Origin: Rhodococcus sp. SBT000017
GTDB taxonomy: Bacteria > Actinomycetota > Actinomycetes > Mycobacteriales > Mycobacteriaceae
Reading direction: 5' to 3'
DNA: 64,000 nt
NCBI RefSeq assembly: GCF_003688915.1
Contig: NZ_REFU01000001.1
Location: forward strand, 806,001-870,000
The notes beneath the pieces are model-generated. The model saw only the letters and a program-made list of their open reading frames with translations. It was not told the origin of the DNA and did no database searches. A program made the translations under genes and the position numbers. Below are positions 41,929-50,606 of this stretch, in pieces. Numbering within the stretch: the stretch's first letter is position 1; every line of letters starts with the position of its first letter.

Positions 41929-43513
41929 GGATGACCTGTCCGCGATGCACGGTCATCGAGCACTGTGGGCTGGTGGACGACGGGTCGAGACCGGGCAACG
42001 GAGATACCCCCGCGCGTGGGTCCGTCGACCAGCGTTGAACGCTGTCCTTGGGTGCTCGGACGACGAGTTCGTCGACCTCCCACACCGCGAAGGACGCGGG
42101 AGCTCCCGGCACCAATGTCCCTGCCAATCCGTCTCGGACTCCGCCTGCGCGCCACGCCCCGCGGGTACCGGCCGAGAAAGCGGCCCGAGGCGAAATGGCA
42201 CTGCCCGGCGTGTGGTGGTTGACCGCGGCTCTGACGGTCGCCCACGGATCGAGTCGGGTCACCGGCGCATCCGAACCGAATGCGAGCGAGACCCCCGCCG
42301 ATGCCAAGCGCGCGAACGGATGGAGCGCCGATGCCCGATCTGCGCCGAGCCGTGCCGAGTACAACCCGTCCGTACCGCCCCACAGTGCGTCGAACATCGG
42401 TTGCATGCTGGCGATCACGCCCCACGAAGCCAATTTGTCGGCCTGCTCGGGTGCAACCATTGCCAGATGTTCGAGCCGATGCCCGCGCGCGGCGACGGCC
42501 GGAGTTCCGAGCTCGGCCACCACCCGCTCGAATGCGGTGACGGCAGCCGAGATCGCCGCGTCACCGATGACGTGGAAACCGGCCTGTACTCCGGCCGTCG
42601 TGCACGCCGAGATGTGAGCGGCGATCGCATCGACGTCCTCGTACGGCACGCCCGATCCGGAGCTGTCGGCATACGGAGAGGACAACCACGCGGTCCGCGA
42701 CCCCAGCGAGCCGTCGACGAAGATGTCACCGGCCAACCCGTGGGCACCGGTGCTTTCGAGTAGCTGCCGCGCCTGCTCGGCCGTCTCGACCAGCTCGCCC
42801 CAGTATCCGCGAACCTCCACCCCGTGTTCGGTGGACATCAGTGCGCGGAAGTCGTCGATACCCGACACGATGGGACCGGCACATTCGTGAACGGCCACGA
42901 TTCCCTGCGCCGCAGCACTGTCGAGCGCAGCCGTTCGAGCCCGCTCCCGGGTATCGGCCGTGATCATCGACCGTGCCGTCAGCCGCGCGAGGTGATGCGC
43001 GGCAGCGGTGAGCGGGGACTGCCCCGAGAAGCCGGCGGTGGATTCGATGCCGGTCGCGGCAACGCGCAACGGCGTCGAGACGGCGGCCGAATGCGAATCG
43101 ATGCGAGTGAGATACACCGGCCGCCCGGGCGCTGCCGCATCGAGGTCGGCGCTCGACGGTGCACGACGTTCGGGCCACTCGGTTTCGTCCCAGCCGTGTC
43201 CCCAGACCAGGGCGTCCGAGGACGACGATGCATGCTCGGCGAGCACCCGCATGCAGTGTTCGAGCGAGGTGCAGCCGGACAGATCGAGTCCGATCAACGA
43301 CAGGCCCAGATCGGTGACGTGCACGTGAGTGTCCACGAACGCCGGTGCCACGAAGGCCCCGGCCAGGTCGGTGACGTTGACCCCTGGGTGGAGGGCTCGG
43401 CCGGTGCGATCCTCACCGATCCAACTGACGATCCCATCGGTCACGGCCATGGCGGTGGCGTCGGAAGCCATCGGACTGTAGATCCGTCCGCCGCAGAACA
43501 ATTCGGTGGTCAC
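41918..43513 (-). CDS. YtcJ-like amidohydrolase (metal-dependent)
   Basis: A 531-residue amidohydrolase-superfamily protein of the YtcJ/ExoQ-like group, which hydrolyses amide or related bonds with a metal centre. The N-terminal small beta domain (GGRIYSPMASDATAMAVTDGIVSWIGED) leads to the metal motif FVDTHVHVTDLG (HxH). Later metal and active-site regions are FHVIGDAAISAAVTAFE, RGHRLEHLAMVAPEQ and LAFGSDAPVTRLDPW. The substrate is unknown. The GTG at 43513 begins the conserved VTTELFCGG; the open frame upstream to 44089 is not family-like. It overlaps lnt and lies 17 bp after fxsA in the same direction, forming a probable fxsA-amidohydrolase-lnt operon. Confidence 0.88.
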   Translation of the reverse strand: MTTELFCGGRIYSPMASDATAMAVTDGIVSWIGEDRTGRALHPGVNVTDLAGAFVAPAFVDTHVHVTDLGLSLIGLDLSGCTSLEHCMRVLAEHASSSSDALVWGHGWDETEWPERRAPSSADLDAAAPGRPVYLTRIDSHSAAVSTPLRVAATGIESTAGFSGQSPLTAAAHHLARLTARSMITADTRERARTAALDSAAAQGIVAVHECAGPIVSGIDDFRALMSTEHGVEVRGYWGELVETAEQARQLLESTGAHGLAGDIFVDGSLGSRTAWLSSPYADSSGSGVPYEDVDAIAAHISACTTAGVQAGFHVIGDAAISAAVTAFERVVAELGTPAVAARGHRLEHLAMVAPEQADKLASWGVIASMQPMFDALWGGTDGLYSARLGADRASALHPFARLASAGVSLAFGSDAPVTRLDPWATVRAAVNHHTPGSAISPRAAFSAGTRGAWRAGGVRDGLAGTLVPGAPASFAVWEVDELVVRAPKDSVQRWSTDPRAGVSPLPGLDPSSTSPQCSMTVHRGQVIHEN

Positions 43514-43530
43514 GAACGACCAGTCTGCCC

Positions 43531-44067
43531 CTACCGGTGTGGCTTCCGGAAATCCCCAGCGGCGGGATCGGATCGGTCGGGCTCGATCACCTGTCCCTCG
43601 AGGATCGCCGCAGGACCTGATGCATTCGGTGTTCGCGTGCTGTCGTCGACGTGATCGTCGAGTATCTCTCCGTCGATGACGGTGGGGCGCATGCGCCGCG
43701 TCGCAGTCGCAACCTGCGGCAACCAGCGTGCGGCGGCCCACATCACCGCTGGGCGTAGCAGCCACCTTGTCGGCGGGATCAACAACAGCAATCCGATCAC
43801 CGTGGTCACCAGACCCGGCACGAACATTGCAACCGACCCTGCGGCGAAGAGAGCTCCATCGGCCACGGCCCCACCGGCCGACCGCTCGCCTCGCGATGCT
43901 CTCTGCAGACCGTCCAACACGCGTCTGCCCTGCGATCGCACCAGCAGTGACCCGATCAGCGATCCGCCGATCAGCAGTACGACGGTCCAGAGCACGCCGA
44001 GCGCGCTTCCCACGGCGACCAGCGCTGCGACCTCGACCACGACATAGAGTACGAACAGAGCGAGCAT
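43531..44067 (-). CDS. fxsA: FxsA-family membrane protein
   Basis: A 178-residue inner-membrane protein of the FxsA family, named for a gene whose overexpression blocks exclusion of phage T7 by the F plasmid; the cellular role is unclear. Features are helix 1 (LFVLYVVVEVAALVAVGS), helix 2 (LWTVVLLIGGSLIGSLLV), the family segment SQGRRVLDGLQ, and two further helices around FVPGLVTTVIGLLLLIPPTRWLLRP. The last ~60 residues are charged and variable. A ribosome site AAAGGA precedes the ATG. In M. tuberculosis the homologue (Rv2053c) is also close to lnt, consistent with conserved synteny. Confidence 0.88.
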   Translation of the reverse strand: MLALFVLYVVVEVAALVAVGSALGVLWTVVLLIGGSLIGSLLVRSQGRRVLDGLQRASRGERSAGGAVADGALFAAGSVAMFVPGLVTTVIGLLLLIPPTRWLLRPAVMWAAARWLPQVATATRRMRPTVIDGEILDDHVDDSTRTPNASGPAAILEGQVIEPDRSDPAAGDFRKPHR

Positions 44068-44149
44068 GACGGTCCTTTCTTCGCTTCACCGGTACAACGC
44101 GCGGGGCATCGAAATCGCTCCCGAAGTGACCGGTTTGCCGGGAAGTTCT

Positions 44150-44806
44150 CTAAGAACCCGGCCGTACGAGGCCGGTTTCGTACGCCAGAACGACGGCCTG
44201 GACTCGATCGCGGACGCCCAACTTCGTCAGGATTCGGCCGATGTGAGTCTTGATCGTTGCCTCGGACAGATGCAGGCCGGCCGCTATCTCGGCATTGGAC
44301 AAGCCGGTCGCCAAGTGCACCAGCACCTCGCGCTCACGGCCGGTGAGAGCGTCGAGAACGGAGGCGTCGGTGGTCGACGGGGTCTGTGCGACGAACCTCG
44401 AGAGCAAACGCTTGGTGACCTTGGGTGAGACGACGGCATCGCCCGCGGCCACGCTGCGAATCGCGGAGACCAGGTCTTCCGGTGGAGTGTCCTTGAGCAG
44501 GAATCCACTGGCCCCCGCCCTGAGCGCACCGAGCACGTGTTCGTCGAGATCGAAGGTCGTCATCACCAGAACCTTGGCGTCCGAACCCGATTCGGTGATG
44601 GTGCGGGTGGCCGCCACGCCGTCGATGCCGGGCATGCGGACGTCCATCAGCACCACTGCAGGTGCCAGTCTGGCCACGGCCTCGACGGCACCCGCCCCGT
44701 CGGCGGCCTCCCCCACCACCTCGATGTCGTCCTGCGCCTCGAGCACCATGTTCAACCCCATGCGCATGAGTTCCTGGTCGTCCACGACGACAACGGTGAT
44801 CGGCAC
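44150..44806 (-). CDS. Two-component response regulator, NarL/LuxR family
   Basis: A 218-residue DNA-binding response regulator. Residues 1-120 are a receiver domain with the acidic pair in VVVVDDQELMRMG, the phospho-acceptor Asp in VVLMDVRMPGIDG and a Lys in GFLLKDTPPEDL. Residues about 150-215 are a LuxR-type helix-turn-helix: LTGREREVLVHLATGLSNAEIAAGLHLSEATIKTHIGRIL. It pairs with the histidine kinase gene 16 bp upstream. The start is GTG at 44806, with a TAGGTT box six bases before it, so it may also have its own leaderless promoter beside the operon transcript. Target genes are not evident. Confidence 0.93.
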   Translation of the reverse strand: MPITVVVVDDQELMRMGLNMVLEAQDDIEVVGEAADGAGAVEAVARLAPAVVLMDVRMPGIDGVAATRTITESGSDAKVLVMTTFDLDEHVLGALRAGASGFLLKDTPPEDLVSAIRSVAAGDAVVSPKVTKRLLSRFVAQTPSTTDASVLDALTGREREVLVHLATGLSNAEIAAGLHLSEATIKTHIGRILTKLGVRDRVQAVVLAYETGLVRPGS

Positions 44807-44812
44807 CGACCC

Positions 44813-44818
44813 AACCTA
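44813..44818 (-). promoter_or_regulatory. Leaderless -10 box TAGGTT before the response regulator
   Basis: TAGGTT is followed by GGGTCG and the GTG start. It lies in the 16-bp gap after the kinase gene's stop and would allow the regulator to be made without the kinase. Confidence 0.4.
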
Positions 44819-44822
44819 GCCC

Positions 44823-45986
44823 TCACTCGATCGGCAGCGTCGCCCGCACGAGCCAATTGCCGTGTGGCGTCCGACCCGCGTGCAGGGTGCCGCCGAGCAC
44901 CGCTACTCGCTCGCGCATTCCGAGCAGTCCGTGTCCACCGCCGACCGCGGACGTCGGTGCGCCGGAGCCGGTGCCGTTGTCGGAAATCTCGACGGTGACG
45001 GCCTCTTCTCCGCGAACGACCTTGACGACGGCGCGCGGCGCATGGCCGGCGTGCCGTAGGACATTGGTCAGCGATTCCTGGACCAACCGGTGCACTCCGA
45101 GGCTGATCGCCGGGCTGATGTCGTCCAGGTTTCCGGTCTGCTCGAGCTCGACGTTCAACCCGGCGCGACCCATCATCTCGACGACTCGGGCCAGGCCTGC
45201 TGTCCCGTACTGGGGCATGTCGTCCGAGTCGGGGGACGTCCGCAGCAACGCGACCGTGCGACGCAACTCCGCGAGCGCCGACCGGCCCGTGGCGGAGATG
45301 TTGGCCACGGCCTGCTCCGCGCGATCGGGGTTGCGCCTGATGGCATACGAGGCACCGTCGGCCTGGACCACCATGACACTGACGCTGTGGGCGATGACGT
45401 CGTGCAGTTCGCGTGCGATGCGCGTGCGCTCGGTGATCACGGCCTCTTCGGCGCGCCGGTCCCTGTCGTACTCGGCCACGACGAGACGGGCCTGCGTCGC
45501 TTCGTCGTATGCCCTGCGGGCACCGAGAAATTCCGCCGCGACCCACGACAGCGCGTACATCAGCGCGCTGAACAACAGTGTCGTGAAGACCGGTTGGGCG
45601 AACAGGTACAGATTCGCGGCGGTGTAGGCGGCGAGTGCGGCGGCATAGATGCCGCCCTGGACTCGACCGACGTACGCAACCAGGGTGTAGAGCATGATCG
45701 GCAGGGCCAGAGCGGCCGGGTGACCGTTGTACGCGTCGCCCACCAGGCTGCCCGCTATGTCGGAGCTGAGCGTGGTGACGAGAGTGAGTGCTGCGATCGA
45801 GCGAGGCAGACGGCGCCGCCACGCGACGGGAATCGTCAGTACGACCGAGAACACCAGGAACAACGGTCCGTTGAGACCGTCGACCGAGCTGACGAACACC
45901 AGAATGTCGACGACGAACAGCCCGGCCGCCAGTAGGGCATCGGCCACGAACGGCTGCCCGCGGAGCCACAGACTGAATCGACGCAT
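44823..45986 (-). CDS. Sensor histidine kinase (HisKA_3 / NarX-DesK type)
   Basis: A 387-residue membrane kinase. The first ~150 residues contain about five hydrophobic segments (for example ADALLAAGLFVVDILVFVSSV and LIMYALSWVAAEFLG-like), with no large extracellular domain. The phospho-accepting His is in RIARELHDVIAHSVSVMVVQADG (abbreviated here) near residue 190, followed by the dimerisation helix of HisKA_3. The HATPase domain has LTNVLRHAGHAPRA (N box) and ISDNGTGSG...GGHGLLGMRERVAVLGG (G boxes). The signal is unknown. It is co-transcribed with the response regulator. Its ATG is only 17 bp from the divergent TauE start, so both promoters are compressed or leaderless. Confidence 0.92.
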   Translation of the reverse strand: MRRFSLWLRGQPFVADALLAAGLFVVDILVFVSSVDGLNGPLFLVFSVVLTIPVAWRRRLPRSIAALTLVTTLSSDIAGSLVGDAYNGHPAALALPIMLYTLVAYVGRVQGGIYAAALAAYTAANLYLFAQPVFTTLLFSALMYALSWVAAEFLGARRAYDEATQARLVVAEYDRDRRAEEAVITERTRIARELHDVIAHSVSVMVVQADGASYAIRRNPDRAEQAVANISATGRSALAELRRTVALLRTSPDSDDMPQYGTAGLARVVEMMGRAGLNVELEQTGNLDDISPAISLGVHRLVQESLTNVLRHAGHAPRAVVKVVRGEEAVTVEISDNGTGSGAPTSAVGGGHGLLGMRERVAVLGGTLHAGRTPHGNWLVRATLPIE

Positions 45987-46003
45987 GTGATTGAGTTTGC
46001 CGT

Positions 46004-46771
46004 ATGACTGCTGCCGACTGGGGATTGCTGATGGTCGCTGCCACGGCCGCCGGCTGGGTCGACGCCGTGGTGGGCGGAGGTGGGCTCATCCTGTTGCCCG
46101 CGATTCTCCTCGTGGCACCTCAGCTGACCCAACAGGCAGCGCTGGCGACGAACAAGGCGACCGCCGTATTCGGTACCGTCGCCGCCGTCGTCACCTTCGC
46201 GCGGAAGGTCTCGCTGAACTGGGCGGTGCTGATTCCGGCCGGCATCCTCGCCGCCGTGGCTTCGGCGGCAGGCGCTGCTGCGGTGTCGTTGATCGATCGC
46301 GAGCTGTTCATCCCGATCATCATGGTCGTTCTCGTCGGTGTGGCCGTACTGGTCACCTGCCGTCCGACCATCGGTCTGACCGCGGCACCGTCGCCGCCCA
46401 CCCATCGCAAAGTTCTGATCGTCATCGGGTGCGCAGCCGCCGGAATCGGCTTCTACGACGGCATCCTAGGGCCCGGCACCGGAACGTTCCTGATCATCGT
46501 CTTCGCCACGATGCTCGGAACCGAGTTCGTGCGCAGCGCCGCGATGGCCAAGGTCATCAACGTCGGGTCCAACATCGGTGCCCTCGCCTTCTTCGCCGTC
46601 ACCGGCAGCGTCTACTGGCAACTCGGAGCGGTCATGGCGGTGTGCAACGTGCTCGGTGCCGTCCTCGGGTCGCGGACAGCGGTCGCCCGCGGTGCCGGAT
46701 TCGTGAGAATCGTCCTACTCGTCGTGGTGGTGGGGATGGTAGTTCGCCTCGGATGGCAGCAATTCGGCTAG
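46004..46771 (+). CDS. TauE/SafE-family sulfite/anion exporter
   Basis: A 255-residue integral membrane protein of the TauE/SafE (TSUP, DUF81) family, which moves sulfite, sulfoacetate or related organosulfur anions. It has eight to nine helices arranged as two repeats. Family marks are AATAAGWVDAVVGGGGLILLPAIL at the N-terminus and IGCAAAGIGFYDGILGPGTGTFLI in the second half, with LATNKATAVFGT between. The substrate is not determined. It stands alone, divergent from the histidine kinase gene and followed closely by tldD. The spacing gives no Shine-Dalgarno site, so a leaderless start is likely. Confidence 0.88.
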   Translation: MTAADWGLLMVAATAAGWVDAVVGGGGLILLPAILLVAPQLTQQAALATNKATAVFGTVAAVVTFARKVSLNWAVLIPAGILAAVASAAGAAAVSLIDRELFIPIIMVVLVGVAVLVTCRPTIGLTAAPSPPTHRKVLIVIGCAAAGIGFYDGILGPGTGTFLIIVFATMLGTEFVRSAAMAKVINVGSNIGALAFFAVTGSVYWQLGAVMAVCNVLGAVLGSRTAVARGAGFVRIVLLVVVVGMVVRLGWQQFG

Positions 46772-46782
46772 CGTCTTCAGGC

Positions 46783-48309
46783 GTGACGAGACAATCGGAT
46801 CGGTCGGTCGACGCCGACTTCCTGGCTCTGCCCCTGCATGCCCTCGCGGACGCCGCCCTGAGCACGGCCCGCTCGGCCGGCGCAACGCACGCCGATGTTC
46901 GCGTGCAGCGCTTGACGACTCAGTCGATCTCGCTGCGCGACGGCTCCGTTCAATCCGCAATCGACGCCGGGGAGATCGGTCTCGCCGTGCGGGTCGTGGT
47001 CGACGGGACCTGGGGTTTCGCATCGCACGCCGAACTCGGCACCGACGCAGCCGCAGCCACGGCCCGGAGTGCAGTCGAGGTGGCCACAGCGCTGCGCGCA
47101 CTCAATCGCGAACGCGTGGAACTCGCTTCCGAGCCGGTGTACTCGAATGCAATGTGGGTGTCGGAGTACGACATCGACCCGTTCGAGGTACCCACCGCCG
47201 AGAAGGTGGCACTGCTGGCGGAGTACTCGTCCCGGCTGGCCGCGTCGGACGGCGTCGACCACGTCACCGCTTCGGTTCTGCAGGTCAAGGAACAGTCGTT
47301 CTACGCGGATCTGGCCGGTAGCAGCATCACTCAGCAGCGGGTGCGACTCCATCCACAGTTCGAGGCCACCACGGTGGATCGATCCGCCGGTGCGTTCGAG
47401 ACCATGCGCACCCTCGCGCCCCCCGTCGGACGAGGCTGGGAGTACCTGGGTGAGCACAGCACGTGGGACTGGGCCGACGAGCTGGCCCGTATCCCCGAAT
47501 GGTTGGCCGAGAAGGTGAAGGCGCCGTCCGTCGTGGCAGGCCCGACCGATCTCGTCATCGATCCGACCAACCTGTGGCTCACCATTCACGAATCGATCGG
47601 GCACGCAACGGAATACGATCGGGCCATCGGCTACGAGGCCGCCTACGCCGGCACCTCGTTCGCGACCCCGGACCAGCTGGGTACATTGCGCTACGGATCG
47701 CCCATCATGCACGTCACCGCCGACCGAACCGAGGTCAACGGCCTGGCCAGCATCGGCTGGGACGACGACGGAGTGGCCTCGCAGAGATGGGACCTGGTCC
47801 GCGACGGGACACTCGTCGGATACCAACTCGATCGAGTGTTCGCCCCGAAACTCGGTCTCGAACGGTCCAACGGGTGCTCGTACGCCGATTCCCCGCATCA
47901 CGTTCCGATCCAGCGCATGGCGAACGTGTCGCTGCAGGCCGACCCCGACACCGATCGATCCACCGCCGACGTCATCGGTGAGGTGGAGGACGGCATCTAC
48001 GTCGTCGGCGACAAATCCTGGTCGATCGACATGCAACGCTACAACTTCCAGTTCACCGGCCAACGCTTCTACCGAATCCGCAACGGTGTGCTCGACGGCC
48101 AGGTGCGTGATGTGGCGTACCAGGCGACGACCACCGAATTCTGGGGCTCGATGGAACTGCTCGGCGGACCGTCCACGTGGCGACTCGGCGGCGCATTCAA
48201 CTGCGGCAAGGCCCAACCCGGGCAGGTGGCCGCCGTCAGCCACGGCTGCCCCGTCGCGCTGTTCCGCGGCGTCAACGTCCTCAACACCCGATCGGAGGCA
48301 GGTCGATGA
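46783..48309 (+). CDS. tldD: TldD family metalloprotease
   Basis: A 508-residue member of the TldD/PmbA family. TldD is the catalytic partner of the TldD-TldE heterodimer that degrades unfolded peptides and removes leader peptides. The zinc motif HESIGHATEYDRA (HExxxH) lies near residue 270. The C-terminal region GAFNCGKAQPGQVAAVSHGCP is typical. The GTG at 46783 is taken as the start because the long open frame upstream overlaps the TauE gene. Its stop overlaps the start of the partner gene (ATGA), so both subunits are made together. Such pairs can mature ribosomally made peptides; no precursor is evident here. Confidence 0.92.
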   Translation: MTRQSDRSVDADFLALPLHALADAALSTARSAGATHADVRVQRLTTQSISLRDGSVQSAIDAGEIGLAVRVVVDGTWGFASHAELGTDAAAATARSAVEVATALRALNRERVELASEPVYSNAMWVSEYDIDPFEVPTAEKVALLAEYSSRLAASDGVDHVTASVLQVKEQSFYADLAGSSITQQRVRLHPQFEATTVDRSAGAFETMRTLAPPVGRGWEYLGEHSTWDWADELARIPEWLAEKVKAPSVVAGPTDLVIDPTNLWLTIHESIGHATEYDRAIGYEAAYAGTSFATPDQLGTLRYGSPIMHVTADRTEVNGLASIGWDDDGVASQRWDLVRDGTLVGYQLDRVFAPKLGLERSNGCSYADSPHHVPIQRMANVSLQADPDTDRSTADVIGEVEDGIYVVGDKSWSIDMQRYNFQFTGQRFYRIRNGVLDGQVRDVAYQATTTEFWGSMELLGGPSTWRLGGAFNCGKAQPGQVAAVSHGCPVALFRGVNVLNTRSEAGR

Positions 48310-49682
48310 TCGCGCCGCAGCTCGTGATCGAACGTGCACTCGCCTGCGCGAGTGTCGACGACACCATCGTGATCGTCACCGACTCCAGCGACGCGACTCT
48401 GCGGTGGGCCGGAAACTCCATGACCACCAACGGAATTGCCACCTCGCGGCGGTGGGAGGTCATCTCGATCGTGCGCGGGGCCGACACCGTTCGAGTGGGC
48501 ACCGTGTCGTCGACGAGTGTCGACCCCGAGGACATCGCGGCAGTGGTTCGGGCGAGCGAAGCGGCAGCGCGATCGGCAGAGCCTGCCGAGGACGCGATGC
48601 CGCTGCTGCCTCCGGATTCGGTCGGTGCTGCCTCCGGCTCGGAGAACTGGGACCGCACGGCGGCGCACACGTCGATCGACGTGTTCGGTTCGCTGGCAAC
48701 AGAATTGAATGTCGGTTTCGATGGCGACGACACACTGTACGGATTCGCGCAGCACACCGTCGACAACGTCTGGCTCGGAACCTCCACCGGTGTGCGTCGT
48801 ACGTTCACGCAGCCCACCGGATCGGTCGAGATCAACGGCAAGCGATCCGGTGCGAGCGCCTGGGTGGGCACCGGAACCACCGACTTCCAGGACGTCTCGG
48901 CCGGAACCATGTTGGCCGAGCTGTCCACCCGACTCGGCTGGGCCCGGAACACCGTCGAACTGCCCGCCGGTCGCTACCAGACTCTCCTGCCCCCGTCGGC
49001 GGTGGCCGATCTGATGATCTACCTGATGTGGACCATGGAGGGCCGCGGAGCACAGGAGGGCCGCACCGCACTCTCGCGGGCCGGGGGAACGCGCGTCGGC
49101 GAAAAACTCACCGACCTGCCACTGACGTTGTACTCCGATCCACGCGTATCCGGACTCGAGTATGCGCCGTTCGTGGTCGCCGGGTCGTCGAGTGATTCGG
49201 TATCGGTGTTCGACAACGGCATGGACATCGAGCGTGTCGACTGGGTTCGCGACGGTTCGGTGGCGGCCCTGTCCTACCCGCGCGCAGCAGCGCAGAAATT
49301 CGACGCACCCGTCGCGGTCCCGGGCAACAATCTCGTCATGACCGGCGGCACCGACATCCGGCTCGACGAGATGGTCGCCGCAACCGAGCGCGGACTGCTG
49401 CTGACCACGCTCTGGTACATCCGAGAGGTCGATCCCACCTCGCTGCTGCTCACCGGGCTGACCAGAGACGGCGTCTACGCCATCGAGAACGGTCGAATCA
49501 CCGGAGCGGTGAACAACTTTCGCTTCAACGAGAGCCCACTCGACCTGTTGCGACGCGTCACCGAGGCGGGCGCAACGGAGGCGACACTTCCGCGCGAGTG
49601 GAAGGACTGGTTCACTCGCACGGCGATGCCGCCGCTACGCATCCCCGACTTCCACATGTCCTCGGTGAGCGCCGCTCAGTAG
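48306..49682 (+). CDS. tldE: TldE/PmbA-like partner subunit
   Basis: A 458-residue TldD/PmbA-family protein without the HExxxH motif, as expected for the non-catalytic TldE/PmbA subunit. Recognisable regions are an N-terminal ferredoxin-like part (DATLRWAGNSMTTNGIATSRRW), the LLPPSAVADLMIYLMW segment and a C-terminal GVYAIENGRITGAVNNFRFNESPLDLL (partly quoted). The start ATG overlaps the tldD stop, so the genes are translationally coupled. It is convergent with the VOC-protein gene, 16 bp away, with no clear terminator between them. Confidence 0.9.
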   Translation: MIAPQLVIERALACASVDDTIVIVTDSSDATLRWAGNSMTTNGIATSRRWEVISIVRGADTVRVGTVSSTSVDPEDIAAVVRASEAAARSAEPAEDAMPLLPPDSVGAASGSENWDRTAAHTSIDVFGSLATELNVGFDGDDTLYGFAQHTVDNVWLGTSTGVRRTFTQPTGSVEINGKRSGASAWVGTGTTDFQDVSAGTMLAELSTRLGWARNTVELPAGRYQTLLPPSAVADLMIYLMWTMEGRGAQEGRTALSRAGGTRVGEKLTDLPLTLYSDPRVSGLEYAPFVVAGSSSDSVSVFDNGMDIERVDWVRDGSVAALSYPRAAAQKFDAPVAVPGNNLVMTGGTDIRLDEMVAATERGLLLTTLWYIREVDPTSLLLTGLTRDGVYAIENGRITGAVNNFRFNESPLDLLRRVTEAGATEATLPREWKDWFTRTAMPPLRIPDFHMSSVSAAQ

Positions 49683-49698
49683 GGCGCCGTGGCTCGGC

Positions 49699-50136
49699 CT
49701 ACTTGTCGGGGCCGGAGAGCTCGAGAGCGATGTTGTCGGGGTCGCGGAACTCCAGGATGGACAGTCCGGGCCCTGCGTCCTTGATGCCCTCGTGCGCGAT
49801 GCCCAACTCGTCGAGTGTCTTCACGGCGTCCTCGAGCGCGGCGCGGGTGTCGACGGTGAAACTGAGGTGATCGAGCCCGCAGCGGTCCTCGGCGAACGTG
49901 TCGTCGCTCGGCGCGACCGGGCGCAGACCGAGCAGACCGCCACCGAATTTGTAGATGACGCCGCCGAAGAGGAACCACAGGGCCTTCTTGGTCTCTTCGT
50001 CCGCGTCGGGATCCCAGGCGTACGCGACGTCGAAGCCGAACACCGAGTCGTAGAACGACCGGGACCGGTCGATGTCGCTGACGGTGAGGCGAACATGGTT
50101 GTAATCGGTCACTGCGATAGGCACGTGGTGCTCCAT
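49699..50136 (-). CDS. VOC-family (glyoxalase/dioxygenase fold) protein
   Basis: A 145-residue vicinal-oxygen-chelate protein with two beta-alpha-beta-beta-beta modules. The sequence YNHVRLTVSDIDRSRSFYDSVFGFDV opens the fold and supplies a metal His; CGLDHLSFTVDTRAALEDAV supplies the second His, and ILEFRDPDNIALELSGP the acidic ligand. The family includes glyoxalase I, extradiol dioxygenases and antibiotic-binding proteins; the substrate here is unknown. ATG at 50136 (MEHHVPIAVTDYN) is preferred. It lies between the tld pair and a PPOX gene in the cobN orientation. Confidence 0.88.
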   Translation of the reverse strand: MEHHVPIAVTDYNHVRLTVSDIDRSRSFYDSVFGFDVAYAWDPDADEETKKALWFLFGGVIYKFGGGLLGLRPVAPSDDTFAEDRCGLDHLSFTVDTRAALEDAVKTLDELGIAHEGIKDAGPGLSILEFRDPDNIALELSGPDK

Positions 50137-50207
50137 TCCGACAGCAGGGGAAGCTGCCTCACGAAGCATTCGGAACCGCGCATGCAATCGATGGCACCGA
50201 TCGCGAC

Positions 50208-50588
50208 TCAGGCCGCGGTGATCGCCAGCCCGATGGAGCCGCTCTTGCCCCGGCGCAGCACGCTTCCCTTGACCGTGAGCCAGCCGATGATGCCGTACTT
50301 CGACGCTATCGCCGAGCGGGCCTTCTCCGTCTCGGCCGCGTCGAGTATCTCGGCCCGCGCGTCGACCGCGTCGCCCTGGGGGGTACCGCGCATGTCGCAC
50401 GGTGCCAGGGTGACTGCCGGGTTGCGGCGTATCCGTTTGACCTTCCACGAATCGGCCACCGTCCAGACCAGCAGCCGATCCCCGTCGAGGGCACCCCACA
50501 GCGGGGTCGGCACCCCGGTGCCGTCCTTCTTGAACGTCGTCAGCAGTACGTACTTGCCCTTGGCAATGTCTTCGAAGGTGGCAGCCAT
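50208..50588 (-). CDS. PPOX-class F420/FMN-dependent oxidoreductase
   Basis: A 126-residue split-barrel flavin/deazaflavin protein of the pyridoxamine-5'-phosphate-oxidase-like class. Features are YVLLTTFKKDGTGVPTPLWGALDGDRLLVWTVADSWKVKRIRRNPAVTLAPCD, read here in parts, and a C-terminal KYGIIGWLTVKGSVLRRG. Actinobacterial members of this subgroup often bind F420. The substrate is unknown. The gene lies 18 bp after cobN; a homologue sits beside cobN in M. tuberculosis (Rv2061c). A TACTCT box seven bases before the ATG suggests its own leaderless transcript within the gap. Confidence 0.85.
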   Translation of the reverse strand: MAATFEDIAKGKYVLLTTFKKDGTGVPTPLWGALDGDRLLVWTVADSWKVKRIRRNPAVTLAPCDMRGTPQGDAVDARAEILDAAETEKARSAIASKYGIIGWLTVKGSVLRRGKSGSIGLAITAA

Positions 50589-50595
50589 ACCGCTC

Positions 50596-50601
50596 AGAGT
50601 A
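50596..50601 (-). promoter_or_regulatory. Leaderless -10 box TACTCT before the PPOX gene
   Basis: TACTCT, then seven bases, then the ATG at 50588. It lies in the short gap between cobN and the PPOX gene and fits the TAnnnT pattern of leaderless actinobacterial promoters. Confidence 0.45.
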
Positions 50602-50606
50602 CGTCG

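Noticed and set aside
45991..46782. N-terminal extension of tldD over the TauE gene
   Set aside because: The extension is the +2 frame of the TauE coding sequence; TldD homology begins at the GTG at 46783.
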